Origin: Paeniroseomonas aquatica
Lineage (GTDB): Bacteria > Pseudomonadota > Alphaproteobacteria > Acetobacterales > Acetobacteraceae
Assembly (NCBI RefSeq): GCF_030409335.1
Contig: NZ_JAUFPN010000197.1
Coordinates: 124,001 to 188,000, forward strand
Direction: 5' to 3'
DNA: 64,000 bases
Below, piece by piece: positions 1-8,938 of the stretch. The position numbers and the translations under genes are program-made. How positions within the stretch are numbered: the first letter of the stretch is position 1; each line of letters starts with the position of its first letter. Below the pieces are notes generated by a model. The model did no database searches. It was not told the DNA's origin and saw only the letters and a program-made list of their open reading frames with translations.

Positions 1-1
1 C

Positions 2-799
2 CGCAGCCGGCAGATGGTCATCACCCAGAACCTGCAGCCGCATGTCTGGCCCTGGCAGCCCTGCTTCACCGCCGGCAACCCCATGGCCGATGTCCGGGTG
101 CGGAAGGCGCTGAACCTCGCCATCGACCGCGAGGGGCTGAAGCAGCTGCTCGGCGGCTTCATGGTGGCCCCCGTGGGCACCGTGGCGCCGGGGCATCCCT
201 GGTGGGGCAACCCGAGCTTCCAGATCCGCACCGACAAGGCCGAGGCGCGGCGCCTGCTGGCCGAGGCGGGCTACACCGCGCAGCGGCCGCTGACGCTGAA
301 AATCCAGATCAGCGCCTCCGGCTCCGGCCAGATGCAGCCGCTGCCGATGAACGAGTTCCTGCAGCAGGACCTGAAGCAGGTCGGCGTCAACATCGAGTTC
401 GACGTGGTGGACTGGAACACGCTGTTCACCAACTGGCGGCAGGGCTGCCAGGCGGCCTCGGCGCGCGGCGCGCATGCGACCAATGTGTCCTTCGCCGCCA
501 TGGACCCCTTCTTCGCCATGGTCCGCTTCTGGGACAGCCGGATGGCGCCGCCGGTCTCGAACAACTGGGGCCATTTCAGCGACCCGCGCTTCGACGCGAT
601 GATCCGCGAGGCGCGCAGCACCTTCGACCCCGCGGCGCGCGATGCGGCATTGGCGAAGCTGCACGCGGCCGGGGTGGACGAGGCGCTGTTCATCTGGATC
701 GCGCATGACGTCTCGCCACGGGCGATGACGCCGCGCATTCGCGGCTATGTCCAGCCGCAGAGCTGGTTCGTCGACCTGCGGCTGCCTTATGTCCAGTAA
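2..799 (+). CDS. ABC transporter substrate-binding protein, family 5, C-terminal part
   Basis: This is the C-terminal 265 residues of a periplasmic binding protein of the peptide/nickel/opine type (SBP_bac_5). The frame is open to the left edge, so the gene starts outside the window. The conserved block where lobe residues read VRVRKALNLAIDREGL, followed by a segment ending RLLAEAGY, is diagnostic of the family. It lies 18 bases before a DppB-like permease, so it supplies substrate to that transporter. The ligand cannot be told from the sequence. About half of the usual 500-530 residues is present. Confidence 0.9.
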   Translation, partial: RSRQMVITQNLQPHVWPWQPCFTAGNPMADVRVRKALNLAIDREGLKQLLGGFMVAPVGTVAPGHPWWGNPSFQIRTDKAEARRLLAEAGYTAQRPLTLKIQISASGSGQMQPLPMNEFLQQDLKQVGVNIEFDVVDWNTLFTNWRQGCQAASARGAHATNVSFAAMDPFFAMVRFWDSRMAPPVSNNWGHFSDPRFDAMIREARSTFDPAARDAALAKLHAAGVDEALFIWIAHDVSPRAMTPRIRGYVQPQSWFVDLRLPYVQ

Positions 800-817
800 C
801 CCGATTGGGATGATCGC

Positions 818-1771
818 ATGATCCTCTATCTGCTGCGGCGCATCGTCTATGCGATCCCCATTGCGCTGGCGGTGGGCTTCGTCTGCTTCATGCTGGTGCA
901 GATCGCGCCGGGCGACCCGATCAACGCCATCGTCCCGCCGGATGCGCCGGCCGACGTGGTCGAGCAGGTGCGCAAGGACTACGGCCTCGACAAGCCGCTG
1001 CCGGTGCAATTCGCGCTCTGGCTGTCGAAGGTGGTGGTGGGCGACCTCGGGCGGTCGCTGGCGACCGGGCGGCCAGTGTGGTCGGATTTGCGGACGGCGA
1101 TCGCCAATACCCTGACCCTGGCCTTTACCGCCTCCTCGCTCGGCTTCATCCTGGGCTGCGTGCTGGGGGGGCTGGCGGGGACCTTCCGCGGCACCTTCAT
1201 CGACCGGACGGCGGTGGGCGTGGCGGTGGCCGGCGTCTCGGTGCCGCACTACTGGCTCGGCATGGTGATGGTGGTGATCTTCTCGGTGCAGCTCAACTGG
1301 CTGCCGGCGATGGGGGCGGGGCCGGGCGGCTCCTCCGACTGGGCCTGGGACTGGGACCACATGAAGCACCTCGTGCTGCCGGCGGTGACGCTCTCGGTCA
1401 TCCCGATGGGCATCGTGACGCGCACCGTGCGCGGCATCGTGGCCGAGATCATGAACCAGGAGTTCATCACCGCGCTGCGCGGCAAGGGGCTGACGCGCTC
1501 GGGCGTCTTCTTCCACGTGGTGAAGAACGCGGCGCCGAATGCGCTGGCCGTCATGGGGCTGCAGCTCGGCTACCTCATGGGCGGGTCGATCCTGGTGGAG
1601 ACGGTCTTCTCCTGGCCGGGGACGGGGCTGCTGCTGAACAGCGCCATCTTCCAGCGCGACCTGCCGGTGCTGCAGGGGACCATCCTGGTGCTGGCGATGT
1701 TCTTCGTCGCGCTGAACCTGCTGGTCGACCTCGTGCAGACCGCCCTCGATCCCCGGATAAAGCGCGCCTGA
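818..1771 (+). CDS. ABC transporter permease, DppB/OppB-like
   Basis: This inner-membrane permease of a peptide/nickel-type importer has 317 residues, normal for the DppB family. The start MILYLLRRIVYAIPI is the classic family N-terminus: a short cytoplasmic stretch running directly into the first membrane helix. About six hydrophobic helices are visible. The EAA loop that docks on the ATPase is near residues 208-235 (EIMNQEFITALRGKGL). It sits between the binding protein and the second permease. No ATPase subunits follow, so they are probably upstream of the window or encoded elsewhere. Confidence 0.93.
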   Translation: MILYLLRRIVYAIPIALAVGFVCFMLVQIAPGDPINAIVPPDAPADVVEQVRKDYGLDKPLPVQFALWLSKVVVGDLGRSLATGRPVWSDLRTAIANTLTLAFTASSLGFILGCVLGGLAGTFRGTFIDRTAVGVAVAGVSVPHYWLGMVMVVIFSVQLNWLPAMGAGPGGSSDWAWDWDHMKHLVLPAVTLSVIPMGIVTRTVRGIVAEIMNQEFITALRGKGLTRSGVFFHVVKNAAPNALAVMGLQLGYLMGGSILVETVFSWPGTGLLLNSAIFQRDLPVLQGTILVLAMFFVALNLLVDLVQTALDPRIKRA

Positions 1772-1785
1772 GGAGGGCCTGAGCG

Positions 1786-2697
1786 ATGAGTACAGCGACA
1801 ACTCCGACGGCTGCGGAAGCCGAACTCGCGGTCCAGTCCCGCCAGGCCGAGACGAAGTCCCTCGGCTACTGGGCCGGCGTCTTCAAGCGCGTGCGGCGGG
1901 ACCCGGTCACCATCGTCTGCGGCGCGCTGCTGCTGCTGATGCTGCTGGCGATCGTCTTCGCGCCGCTGATCGCGCCGCACGACCCCTACCAGGGCAGCAT
2001 GATCCGGCGCCTGCGCGGCATCGGCACGCTCGGCTACCCGCTGGGGACGGATGAGCTGGGGCGGGATATCGTCACCCGGCTGCTCTACGGCGGGCGGCTG
2101 TCCTGGTTCATGGGCATCGTGCCGGTGATCTTCGCCTTCGTCATCGGCACGACGCTCGGCGTCACCGCCGGCTTCATGGGCGGCAAGGTCAACATGGCGA
2201 TCATGCGGACCACCGACATCTTCTACGCCTTCCCCTCCGTGCTGCTGGCGGTCGCCATCTCGGGCGCGCTGGGCGCGGGCATCTTCAATGCCATCCTGGC
2301 GCTGACCCTGGTCTTCATCCCGCAGATCATCCGGGTGGCCGAGAGCGTGACGCAGGGGGTGCGCAACCTCGACTTCGTCGATGCGGCGCGGGCCTCGGGC
2401 GCCTCGGGCTTCACCATCGTGCGGGTGCATGTGCTGGGCAACGTGCTGGGGCCGATCTTCGTCTATGCGACGGGGCTGATCTCGGTCTGCATGATCCTCT
2501 CCTCGGGCCTCAGCTTCCTCGGCCTCGGCACCAAGCCGCCGGAGCCGGAATGGGGGCTGATGCTGAACACGCTGCGCACGGCGATCTATGTGCAGCCCTG
2601 GGTCGCGGTGCTGCCGGGCGCCTGCATCTTCGTCACCTCCATCTGCTTCAACCTGCTGAGTGACGGGTTGCGCCAGGCGATGGATGTGAAGGGCTGA
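1786..2697 (+). CDS. ABC transporter permease, DppC/OppC-like
   Basis: This is the second inner-membrane permease of the same importer, 303 residues. It has the DppC architecture: a cytoplasmic N-terminal extension of about 40 residues, a first helix, a periplasmic loop ending GTDELGRDIVTRLLYG, and then five more helices. The EAA-type loop (VDAARASGASGFTIVRVH) is near residue 200. It follows the DppB-like gene by 14 bases and is the last gene of the operon, because a strong hairpin terminator begins 25 bases after its stop codon. Confidence 0.93.
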   Translation: MSTATTPTAAEAELAVQSRQAETKSLGYWAGVFKRVRRDPVTIVCGALLLLMLLAIVFAPLIAPHDPYQGSMIRRLRGIGTLGYPLGTDELGRDIVTRLLYGGRLSWFMGIVPVIFAFVIGTTLGVTAGFMGGKVNMAIMRTTDIFYAFPSVLLAVAISGALGAGIFNAILALTLVFIPQIIRVAESVTQGVRNLDFVDAARASGASGFTIVRVHVLGNVLGPIFVYATGLISVCMILSSGLSFLGLGTKPPEPEWGLMLNTLRTAIYVQPWVAVLPGACIFVTSICFNLLSDGLRQAMDVKG

Positions 2698-2721
2698 TCC
2701 GGCCGGAATAGGCCGGCAGGG

Positions 2722-2756
2722 ACGGGCCCGACGCCGGGAGGCGTCGGGCCCGTTTC
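2722..2756 (+). terminator. Rho-independent-type terminator after the peptide ABC operon
   Basis: A perfect 14-base-pair inverted repeat occupies 2722-2735 and 2740-2753 with a GGGA loop, followed by TTTCC. The stem is very stable. The T tract is short, as is usual in high-GC alphaproteobacteria. It ends the operon of the binding protein and the two permeases and insulates it from the MFS gene that starts at 2820. Confidence 0.8.
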
Positions 2757-2819
2757 CAATTCCACCACTTGCTTTGTCATCCGGTTGTCTAATGGTCTGG
2801 CAGCGAGCAGCCTGGTCCG

Positions 2820-3989
2820 ATGCACACACCGGATCCCGACGGCGCCGACCGCGCCTCCCGCGACGCCTCGCTCACCCTCGGGCTGACCCTGCCGACCGAT
2901 ACCGTGCTGTACCTGCTGTTGCCGCTGCATGCGGCGGCCTTCGGCGTCAGCTTCGCCGAGGCGGGGCTGCTGCTGGCGGCCAACCGGCTGGTGCGCATCA
3001 TCGGCTATGGCTGGGTCGCCCGCAGCTACGAGCGAAGCGGGCCGCGCCATGCCTGCGTGGTGGCGGTGCTGGGGGCGGCGGCCTCGTCGCTCGGCTATGC
3101 GCTGCTGCCCGGGATCTGGTGGCTGCTGGCGGCGCGGCTGGTCTGGGGCCTGTCCTTCGCGGTGATGAACATCGCGACCCAGGCGCTGGCGACGGCGCTG
3201 CCGGAGGGGGCGGCGCGCCGCAGCGGGCGGTCCCGCGCCATCATCGCCTGCGGGCCGATGGTCGGGCTGATCGGCGGCGCGCTGATCGCCGAGGCCTGGG
3301 GGCCGCACGTCGTCTTCCTGCTGCTGGCCGGGGTGGCGCTGCTGGGGCTGCCCTTCGCCCTGCGGCTGCCGGCGGGGCAGGGGGACCCGGTGCGGGGGGC
3401 GCCGCGCTTCGGCCTGCCGGCGCGGATCGATGTCTGGTCCTTCGTGCAGGGCATGGCGCTGGATGGGGTCTTCGTCCTCGGCCTGGCGGTGCTGGCATCG
3501 GCGGCGCTGGGTGGTGCCGTCGGCGGCGTCGCGGTGCAGGGGGCGGCGCTGGCGGCGGGTGGGGCCCTGGCCCTGCGCTATGCCTCGGAGATCGCGCTCG
3601 GGCCGGCGGGGGGGATGCTGGCGGAGCGGTATGGGGCGCTCCGGATGCTGGTGCTGCTGTCCTGCGCCTCGGCGGCGGGGCTGGCGTTGATCGGCCTGGG
3701 CGGCGGGGCGCTCTGGGTGGGCGCGCTGGCGGTGGTGCTGCTGCGCGGGCTGCTGCAGCCGCTGCCGGCGCCGGTGGTGGCGGCGATGCATCCGGGGCCG
3801 GGGCGGGTGCCGGCGCTGGCGCGGCTGGCGACCTGGCGGGACCTCGGCGCCGGGGCGGGGCCGCTGGTGGCCGGGGTGCTGCTGCCGCTGGTCCCGGCCG
3901 CGCTGGTCTATGGGGTGACGGCGGCGGCACTGCTGGCCGCCGCCCTGGCTCTGCGGGTCAGCCCGCGGCCCCCAACCGCGCCGCGATAG
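2820..3989 (+). CDS. MFS transporter
   Basis: This is a major facilitator superfamily carrier of 389 residues with about 12 hydrophobic segments. After a charged N-terminus (MHTPDPDGADRASRD) the first helix begins near residue 20. The short motif LVRIIGYGWVARSYER, between helices 2 and 3, is at the place of the MFS loop signature. The substrate is not predictable. It is a single gene after a terminator. Its last 32 bases overlap the 3' end of the leftward thioesterase gene (3958-4380), a tail-to-tail arrangement. Confidence 0.85.
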   Translation: MHTPDPDGADRASRDASLTLGLTLPTDTVLYLLLPLHAAAFGVSFAEAGLLLAANRLVRIIGYGWVARSYERSGPRHACVVAVLGAAASSLGYALLPGIWWLLAARLVWGLSFAVMNIATQALATALPEGAARRSGRSRAIIACGPMVGLIGGALIAEAWGPHVVFLLLAGVALLGLPFALRLPAGQGDPVRGAPRFGLPARIDVWSFVQGMALDGVFVLGLAVLASAALGGAVGGVAVQGAALAAGGALALRYASEIALGPAGGMLAERYGALRMLVLLSCASAAGLALIGLGGGALWVGALAVVLLRGLLQPLPAPVVAAMHPGPGRVPALARLATWRDLGAGAGPLVAGVLLPLVPAALVYGVTAAALLAAALALRVSPRPPTAPR

Positions 3990-4380
3990 CGGCCGGCATC
4001 GGCACGGCGCGGAGGCCCTCGCCGGCGTCGTGGCCCCAGATGCGGGTCTGCTCGCCCTCCGCCGCCAGCCGCCCATCGGGCAGCAGGAAGCGGTGGCGCA
4101 GTACGAAGGCGCGGCCGGCGCCGAACTCCGGCGGGGCGATGCGGTGGTCCAGCATGTCGCCGAAACGCGCCGGTGCCCGGAAGGCGCAGTGGACATCGAC
4201 CAGCGGGGCGCCGCGGAAGCAGGGGTCGGCCTCCGCAAGCGCAACGAAGTCGACGCCGCAGGCCCGGGTCATGTCGGTGAAGCCCTCGTCCATCCAGCGG
4301 ATGAAATTGGCGTGGAAGACGATGCGCGCGGGGTCGCAGTCGTTCCAATGGACGAGGAAGCGGCGGGAGAAGTCGTTCAA
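3958..4380 (-). CDS. Acyl-CoA thioesterase, hotdog fold (4-hydroxybenzoyl-CoA/YbgC type)
   Basis: This 140-residue single hotdog domain hydrolyses acyl-CoA thioesters. The N-terminal motif HWNDCDPARIVFHANFIRW carries the catalytic Asp of the 4-hydroxybenzoyl-CoA thioesterase family and the following central helix. It is the last gene of the leftward acyl-CoA operon, and its ATG overlaps the stop codon of the thiolase gene by four bases (ATGA). A second thioesterase of a different hotdog subfamily is encoded two genes upstream. The acyl substrate is unknown. Confidence 0.87.
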   Translation of the reverse strand: MNDFSRRFLVHWNDCDPARIVFHANFIRWMDEGFTDMTRACGVDFVALAEADPCFRGAPLVDVHCAFRAPARFGDMLDHRIAPPEFGAGRAFVLRHRFLLPDGRLAAEGEQTRIWGHDAGEGLRAVPMPAAIAARLGAAG

Positions 4381-5657
4381 TCGACCTCCACCAGCACCGC
4401 CATGCCCTGGCCGCCGCCGGCGCAGGCGCCGGCGATGCCGCGCTTCAGCCCGCGGCGCTTCAGCTCCATCGCCACCGAGAGGACGCAGCGGATGCCGGTC
4501 GCGGCCAGCGGATGGCCGAAGGCGATGGCGCCGCCGTTCACGTTGAAGCGGTCGTGCGGCACGCCGAGCACGCGGCGGACCGATTCCGCCTGGGCGCCGA
4601 AGGCCTCGTTGATCTCGAACAGGTCAATGTCGGCGGCGGTCAGGTTGAGCCTGCCCAGCAGCGCCAGCACGGCGGGCACCGGGCCGATGCCCATGACATC
4701 GCCGGGGACGCCGGCGACCGAGGCGGCGGTGATGCGGCCGAGCCTGGTGCCGCCGCCCTCGGCCGCGACCTTCGCGGTGGTGAGGATGACCGCGGCGGCG
4801 CCGTCGACGATGGCGCTGCTGTTGCCGCCGGTCTGCACCCCGCCGAAGACCGGGGCGAGCTTGGCCAGGGTCTCGATCGGGGTCGGGCGGATGTGGCTGT
4901 CCTGGGCGACCTCGGTGACCTTGCGCGGCAGCTTCAGCTTGCGGGTCTTGAGGCCGGGGCCCTCGTAGGTCGCCTCGACCACCGGGGCGATCTCCTCGGC
5001 GAAGCGGCCGGCGGCGACGGCCTCGAGGGCGCGGGTGAAGCTGGCGGCGGCATAGGCATCCACCTCCTCCCGGGTCACGTGGTGCAGGCGGGCGAGGTTC
5101 TCGGCGGTGCCGCCCATGGCGGTGGCGCAGCCGGTGTCGAACAGCGCCTCCCAAAGGAAGTCCTTGAACTCGACCTGGCCCAGGCCGAAGCCGCCGCGGC
5201 TGGTGAAGCTGGCGACCGGGGCGCGGCTCATGCTCTCGGTGCCGACGCAGAGCGCCGCTTCCGCCTGGCCGCTGCTGGTGGCGCGGGCGCCCTGGGCGAT
5301 GGCCTCGAAGCCGGTGGTGCAGAGGCGCTGGACGCCATGCGCCGGCTTGTCGTCGCGCATCCCGGCGTAGAGGCCGATGTGGCGGGCGAAGAACAGGCTG
5401 TCGAAGCTCGCCTGGATGCAATTGCCGGCGACCGTCAGGCCGAGGCGGGCGGGGTCGATCTCGGCGCGGGCGATGGCGGCGCGGGCGGCGTGGATGCCGA
5501 GGTCGGTGGGCGAGATGGCGGAGAGCGCCCCATTGAAGTCGACGAAGGGGGTGCGGGCGCCGGCGACCAGGGTGGCGTCAGCGAAGGTCTCGACTATGGC
5601 GCCGGCGACGTAGCGGGTCCAGTCGGGGGTATCCGTGGTGGAGACAGGGGCGTTCAT
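4377..5657 (-). CDS. Acetyl-CoA acetyltransferase (thiolase)
   Basis: This is a thiolase of 426 residues, condensing or cleaving acyl-CoA. Visible signatures are the nucleophile region (VQRLCTTGFEAIAQGAR, active Cys), the C-terminal GGAIAFGHPLAATG with the catalytic His, and the second Cys in GACAGGGQGMAV. The GEA-type motif appears as FEINEAFGAQ. It has an N-terminal extension of about 20 residues relative to short thiolases. It is coupled by four-base overlaps to the hotdog genes on both sides, so it acts in the acyl-CoA pathway of this operon. Confidence 0.92.
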   Translation of the reverse strand: MNAPVSTTDTPDWTRYVAGAIVETFADATLVAGARTPFVDFNGALSAISPTDLGIHAARAAIARAEIDPARLGLTVAGNCIQASFDSLFFARHIGLYAGMRDDKPAHGVQRLCTTGFEAIAQGARATSSGQAEAALCVGTESMSRAPVASFTSRGGFGLGQVEFKDFLWEALFDTGCATAMGGTAENLARLHHVTREEVDAYAAASFTRALEAVAAGRFAEEIAPVVEATYEGPGLKTRKLKLPRKVTEVAQDSHIRPTPIETLAKLAPVFGGVQTGGNSSAIVDGAAAVILTTAKVAAEGGGTRLGRITAASVAGVPGDVMGIGPVPAVLALLGRLNLTAADIDLFEINEAFGAQAESVRRVLGVPHDRFNVNGGAIAFGHPLAATGIRCVLSVAMELKRRGLKRGIAGACAGGGQGMAVLVEVD

Positions 5658-6133
5658 GGCTTTGTTTCCTCGAGATTATGGGCCGCGAGCAGGCGGCGGA
5701 TGCGGTCGAAGCGGGGGTCGGGTTCGCCGGTATAGCGGAAGGTGCCGCTGGCGCGCAGCACGGGTTCGCCATCTGCAAGGACCAGGCATTGGCCGAAGAC
5801 CATGCTCCGGGTGACCTTCAGCACCTCCGGCCGCGCCTCCAGCCAGGTGCCGATGCGGGCGGGGGCGATGAAATCGGTCGCCAGGGTGATGGTGGTGAGG
5901 AAGCGGCTGAGCCCGGCGACGTGGTTGCAGCCGCCGGTCAGGACGATATCGGCGAAGGCGACCAGCATGCCGCCATGGCAGAGCTCGACCGGGTTGCAGT
6001 GGCGCAGCTCGACCCGGAAGCCATAGGCGATGCCCTCGCCCTCCGGCTTCAGCCAGAAGGGGCCGACGAGGCTGTTGAAGACGGGCAGGGCGTGGTCGGG
6101 CAGGCGGAGGTAGCCGGCGGGCGGATCGATCAA
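5654..6133 (-). CDS. PaaI-family hotdog thioesterase
   Basis: This is a hotdog thioesterase of about 159 residues with the PaaI signature: VELCHGGMLVAFADIVL, where HGG and the following Asp are the catalytic elements. The open frame extends far upstream into the AtuA-like gene. The only sensible start just after that gene's stop is the TTG at 6133, which overlaps the stop (TTGA), so TTG is inferred. Its own stop overlaps the thiolase ATG by four bases. It probably hydrolyses an intermediate of the AtuA/thiolase pathway. Confidence 0.82.
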   Translation of the reverse strand: MIDPPAGYLRLPDHALPVFNSLVGPFWLKPEGEGIAYGFRVELRHCNPVELCHGGMLVAFADIVLTGGCNHVAGLSRFLTTITLATDFIAPARIGTWLEARPEVLKVTRSMVFGQCLVLADGEPVLRASGTFRYTGEPDPRFDRIRRLLAAHNLEETKP

Positions 6134-7521
6134 CGCAGGGTTTCCAGGGTGATGGGGAAGGCGCTGGCGAGGTCGTCGCAGTCGGCGATGTGGTAGGCGC
6201 TGAAGCGATAGGCCGGGCCGGCGGGGATTTCCGGCGGGGTGAAGGGGAAGGCGATGTTGCCGCCGGTCGAGAGCCGGCCCGGGAAGCCGAAATGCAGCAG
6301 GTTCTGCTTGGCGACGCCGACCACGGCCTTGGCCAGTTCTGCGGTCGCGGCGATGCATTCGACCAGGAAGAACAGCTCGCCGGGGGTCGGCATGGGGGCG
6401 GCGCCGGGGAAGAGGCTGGTGGCGCCGCTGCCATAGGCGCGGAAGCGGAGGTCGTAGGTCTCGCCCGGCATGATCTCGGCGACGATGCGGCGGACGCCCT
6501 CGGTGATGCCGGCATGGTGTTCGATCACCCGGGGGTCGCAGGTGGCGGCGAGCAGGACGGCGCGCTCGCCGATCCAGCTGCTGCCCTCGATCTTGATGCT
6601 GGGCTGGGTGGCCGGGGTCCAGGTGGCGCCGTGGACGCGGACGCGGCGGTCGTCGAGCGCCTCGAAGCGGGCGGCGGCGACGTTGAGGGTGCCGGCGGGT
6701 TCCTGGACGTGCAGCGGGTCCGCCTGTTCATACAGGCTATGGGCGGCGACGGTCAGCGGCGTGGCGGCGCGGGCGGGGTTCATGCTCTCGAGGTCGAAGT
6801 GGTCGCCATGCAGCGTGCCGAGCATGGCGTCGCGGCCGCCGGGGGTGCAGCAGAGCGAGGTGCATTCGATGATCTTGGCCATGTGCGTCGCCGGGCCGGC
6901 GGGGTAGCCGAGCAGCAGGGGGACGGCGGCGAAGACGGCGGTGTCGCAGGCGCGGCCGGCGAGGATGACGTCGGGCTCCATCGCCAGGGCGCGGAGGAAG
7001 GCCTCGGTGCCCATCTGGCCCACGATATGGGCGGCGCCGTCGATCTCCGCCGCGGTCAGCGCACCGATCGCACCTATGGCGCGGATGCGGTCGGCGGCCG
7101 CCATCGCCTTCAGCCAGGCGCGGTCCATGTCGGCGTGGATGACGGCGATGCGGAGGCTGATGCCGGCCTCCCGCACGATGCCGCGGATGAGGTCGAGCGT
7201 GGCCGCGACATGCGGCGCGGCGCCGGCGGTGCCGGCGGTGCCGATCAGCACCGGTACCCGGGCCTGGCGGGCGCCGAGGATGGCCAGCCGCAGGTCGCGC
7301 CGGGTGATGGCGGGCGAGGTCGCCATGCGGCCGGCGCCGAGGTAGTAGGGGCCGGGGTCGATGGAGCCCATGTCGCAGCCGATGACATGCGGCTCGCGCG
7401 CGAGCCCGGCCTGCAGCGCCGCCTCGGGGATGCCGTTGCCGAGCTGGCCGGAGGCCGAGAGGACGCGGAGCGGCTGGCCGGGTCCGAGGCGGCGGTCGAG
7501 CAGCCTGCCGACGACGCTCAC
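6130..7521 (-). CDS. AtuA-like protein (acyclic terpene utilization / DUF1446 family)
   Basis: This protein of 463 residues matches the DUF1446/AtuA family, named from acyclic terpenoid degradation in Pseudomonas. Its enzymatic activity is poorly defined. Family landmarks are the start VLSASGQLGNG, the block IGCDMGSIDPGPYYLG, AGRACDTAVFA, and the C-terminal GFPGRLSTGGNI. Translation probably begins at the GTG at 7521, which overlaps the DUF4387 stop (GTGA). The frame stays open far upstream, but that segment has no family similarity. The DUF4387 partner directly upstream is the usual neighbour of this family. Confidence 0.85.
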   Translation of the reverse strand: MSVVGRLLDRRLGPGQPLRVLSASGQLGNGIPEAALQAGLAREPHVIGCDMGSIDPGPYYLGAGRMATSPAITRRDLRLAILGARQARVPVLIGTAGTAGAAPHVAATLDLIRGIVREAGISLRIAVIHADMDRAWLKAMAAADRIRAIGAIGALTAAEIDGAAHIVGQMGTEAFLRALAMEPDVILAGRACDTAVFAAVPLLLGYPAGPATHMAKIIECTSLCCTPGGRDAMLGTLHGDHFDLESMNPARAATPLTVAAHSLYEQADPLHVQEPAGTLNVAAARFEALDDRRVRVHGATWTPATQPSIKIEGSSWIGERAVLLAATCDPRVIEHHAGITEGVRRIVAEIMPGETYDLRFRAYGSGATSLFPGAAPMPTPGELFFLVECIAATAELAKAVVGVAKQNLLHFGFPGRLSTGGNIAFPFTPPEIPAGPAYRFSAYHIADCDDLASAFPITLETLR

Positions 7522-7820
7522 AGGATGACGCCGAGCAGGGGGCGGTGCTGCTGGGCGCCGTAGACATCCGCGTCGCCCGGCGAGCCGGCGACGATCGGCC
7601 GGTCCAGCACCACCTTGAGGGCATGGGCGGCGGGGAAGGGGATGACCGCGACGGTCGCGGGATCGACGCCGTAGAGGCTGGCGATGGCGGGGGCGGCGAG
7701 CGCCGGGGATCGCGCCGCGCGGTCGTAGCCGGCGGCATCGGCGAAGAGGATGTCGAGCGTCAGGTGCAAGGGCCCGGCATTCTTGCTGCGGATCACCCGC
7801 GCCAGATCGATCAGCCGCAT
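7518..7820 (-). CDS. DUF4387 domain protein
   Basis: This 100-residue protein belongs to the DUF4387 family, which is repeatedly found next to AtuA/DUF1446 proteins and may be their small subunit or partner. The start MRLIDLARVIRSKNAGP and the block HLTLDILFADAAGYDRA are characteristic. It is the first gene of the leftward operon. A 122-base gap separates it from the divergent dioxygenase gene at 7943, which must hold both promoters, although none stands out. The biochemical function is unknown. Confidence 0.85.
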   Translation of the reverse strand: MRLIDLARVIRSKNAGPLHLTLDILFADAAGYDRAARSPALAAPAIASLYGVDPATVAVIPFPAAHALKVVLDRPIVAGSPGDADVYGAQQHRPLLGVIL

Positions 7821-7942
7821 TGTCGTCCCCGCCCGATGGTGGCGGGACTGTCCTGCCCGGCCGCCCAGCGGTCAACCGGGATCCCTGGCCGTCCGGCGCC
7901 GGGCGTGCTGGACTGTGCCGCCGTAGCGCGGGAGTTCGTCGC

Positions 7943-8938
7943 ATGAACCAGACCGTCGAGGGCCGGATCCCGGTGCTGGATGTGGGGCCGATGCTGGAGG
8001 GGGTGCCGGGGGCGATGGATGCCCTGGCCGCCAGCATCGCCCGGAGCTGCCGGGACACCGGCTTCCTCGTGCTCGCCAACCACGGCGTGCCGCAGGCGCT
8101 GGCGGATGGCTGCTTCGAGGCCGCCGCCCGCTTCTTCGCGCTGCCGGAGGAGGAGAAGCTGGCGCTGAAGGTGGGGATGCTGAACCTCGGCTTCCTGCCG
8201 ACCGGGGCGCAGGTGATCCGGACCTCCACGGTCAACCACAACACCAAGCCGAACCTGAACGAGAGCTTTTACATCTCCCGCGACTATGCGGCGGACGATC
8301 CCGACATCGTCGCGGGCAAGCCCTTCATCGGGCTGAACCGCTGGCCGCCGGGGCTGCCGGGCTTCCGGGAGGCGACGATGGCCTACTACACCGCCATGCA
8401 GGCGCTGGCGCAGCGGATGCTGCCGGCCTTCGCCGTGGCGCTGGGCCTGGCGCCCGACTACTTCGCCGAGGACTTCACCGACCCGAGCTGCACCCTGCGG
8501 CTGATCCGCTACCAGCCGCAGCCGGAGGCGGAGGACAACCGCTTCGGCTTCGCCCCGCATATCGACACGAATTTCATCACCTTCCTGGCGCAATCGGCGC
8601 TGCCGGGCCTCGAGGTGCGGACGCGGGAAGGGACCTGGCTGCGGCCGCCGGCGATCCCCGGGACCTTCGTCGTGAATACCGCCGAGATGCTCGGCCGCTA
8701 TTCCAACGACCGCTTCGCGCCGACGCCGCACCGGGTGGTGAATGCGAGCAACCAGATGCGCTACGCCATCCCCTTCTTCTTCGGCCCGGGCAACGACGCG
8801 GTCATCACCCCGGTGCCGAGCTGCGTGAGCGAGACGGAGCCGGCGAAATACGCGCCGCTGCGCTACCTCGACCATCGGCGGAAGCTGAATCAGACCAATT
8901 TCGCCCACCGGCAGCAGGCGGGGGAGACCGTGGCATGA
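7943..8938 (+). CDS. Isopenicillin N synthase-family Fe(II)/2-oxoglutarate oxygenase
   Basis: This 331-residue non-heme iron oxygenase has the two-domain layout of isopenicillin-N-synthase-like enzymes: a DIOX_N region (residues 8-120, with GFLVLANHGVPQ) and a 2OG-FeII jelly roll. The iron triad is visible as PHIDTNF (His and Asp, near residue 205) and TPHRVVNAS (distal His); the downstream Arg of MRYAIPFFF would bind 2-oxoglutarate. The ATG at 7943 starts the conserved N-terminus; the frame is open further upstream. Its stop overlaps the next dioxygenase start (ATGA). The substrate is unknown. Confidence 0.88.
   Translation: MNQTVEGRIPVLDVGPMLEGVPGAMDALAASIARSCRDTGFLVLANHGVPQALADGCFEAAARFFALPEEEKLALKVGMLNLGFLPTGAQVIRTSTVNHNTKPNLNESFYISRDYAADDPDIVAGKPFIGLNRWPPGLPGFREATMAYYTAMQALAQRMLPAFAVALGLAPDYFAEDFTDPSCTLRLIRYQPQPEAEDNRFGFAPHIDTNFITFLAQSALPGLEVRTREGTWLRPPAIPGTFVVNTAEMLGRYSNDRFAPTPHRVVNASNQMRYAIPFFFGPGNDAVITPVPSCVSETEPAKYAPLRYLDHRRKLNQTNFAHRQQAGETVA

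Noticed and set aside
2769-2793. TTGCTT and TCTAAT as a promoter for the MFS gene
   Set aside because: The spacer is only 13 bases, too short for a standard sigma-70 promoter.
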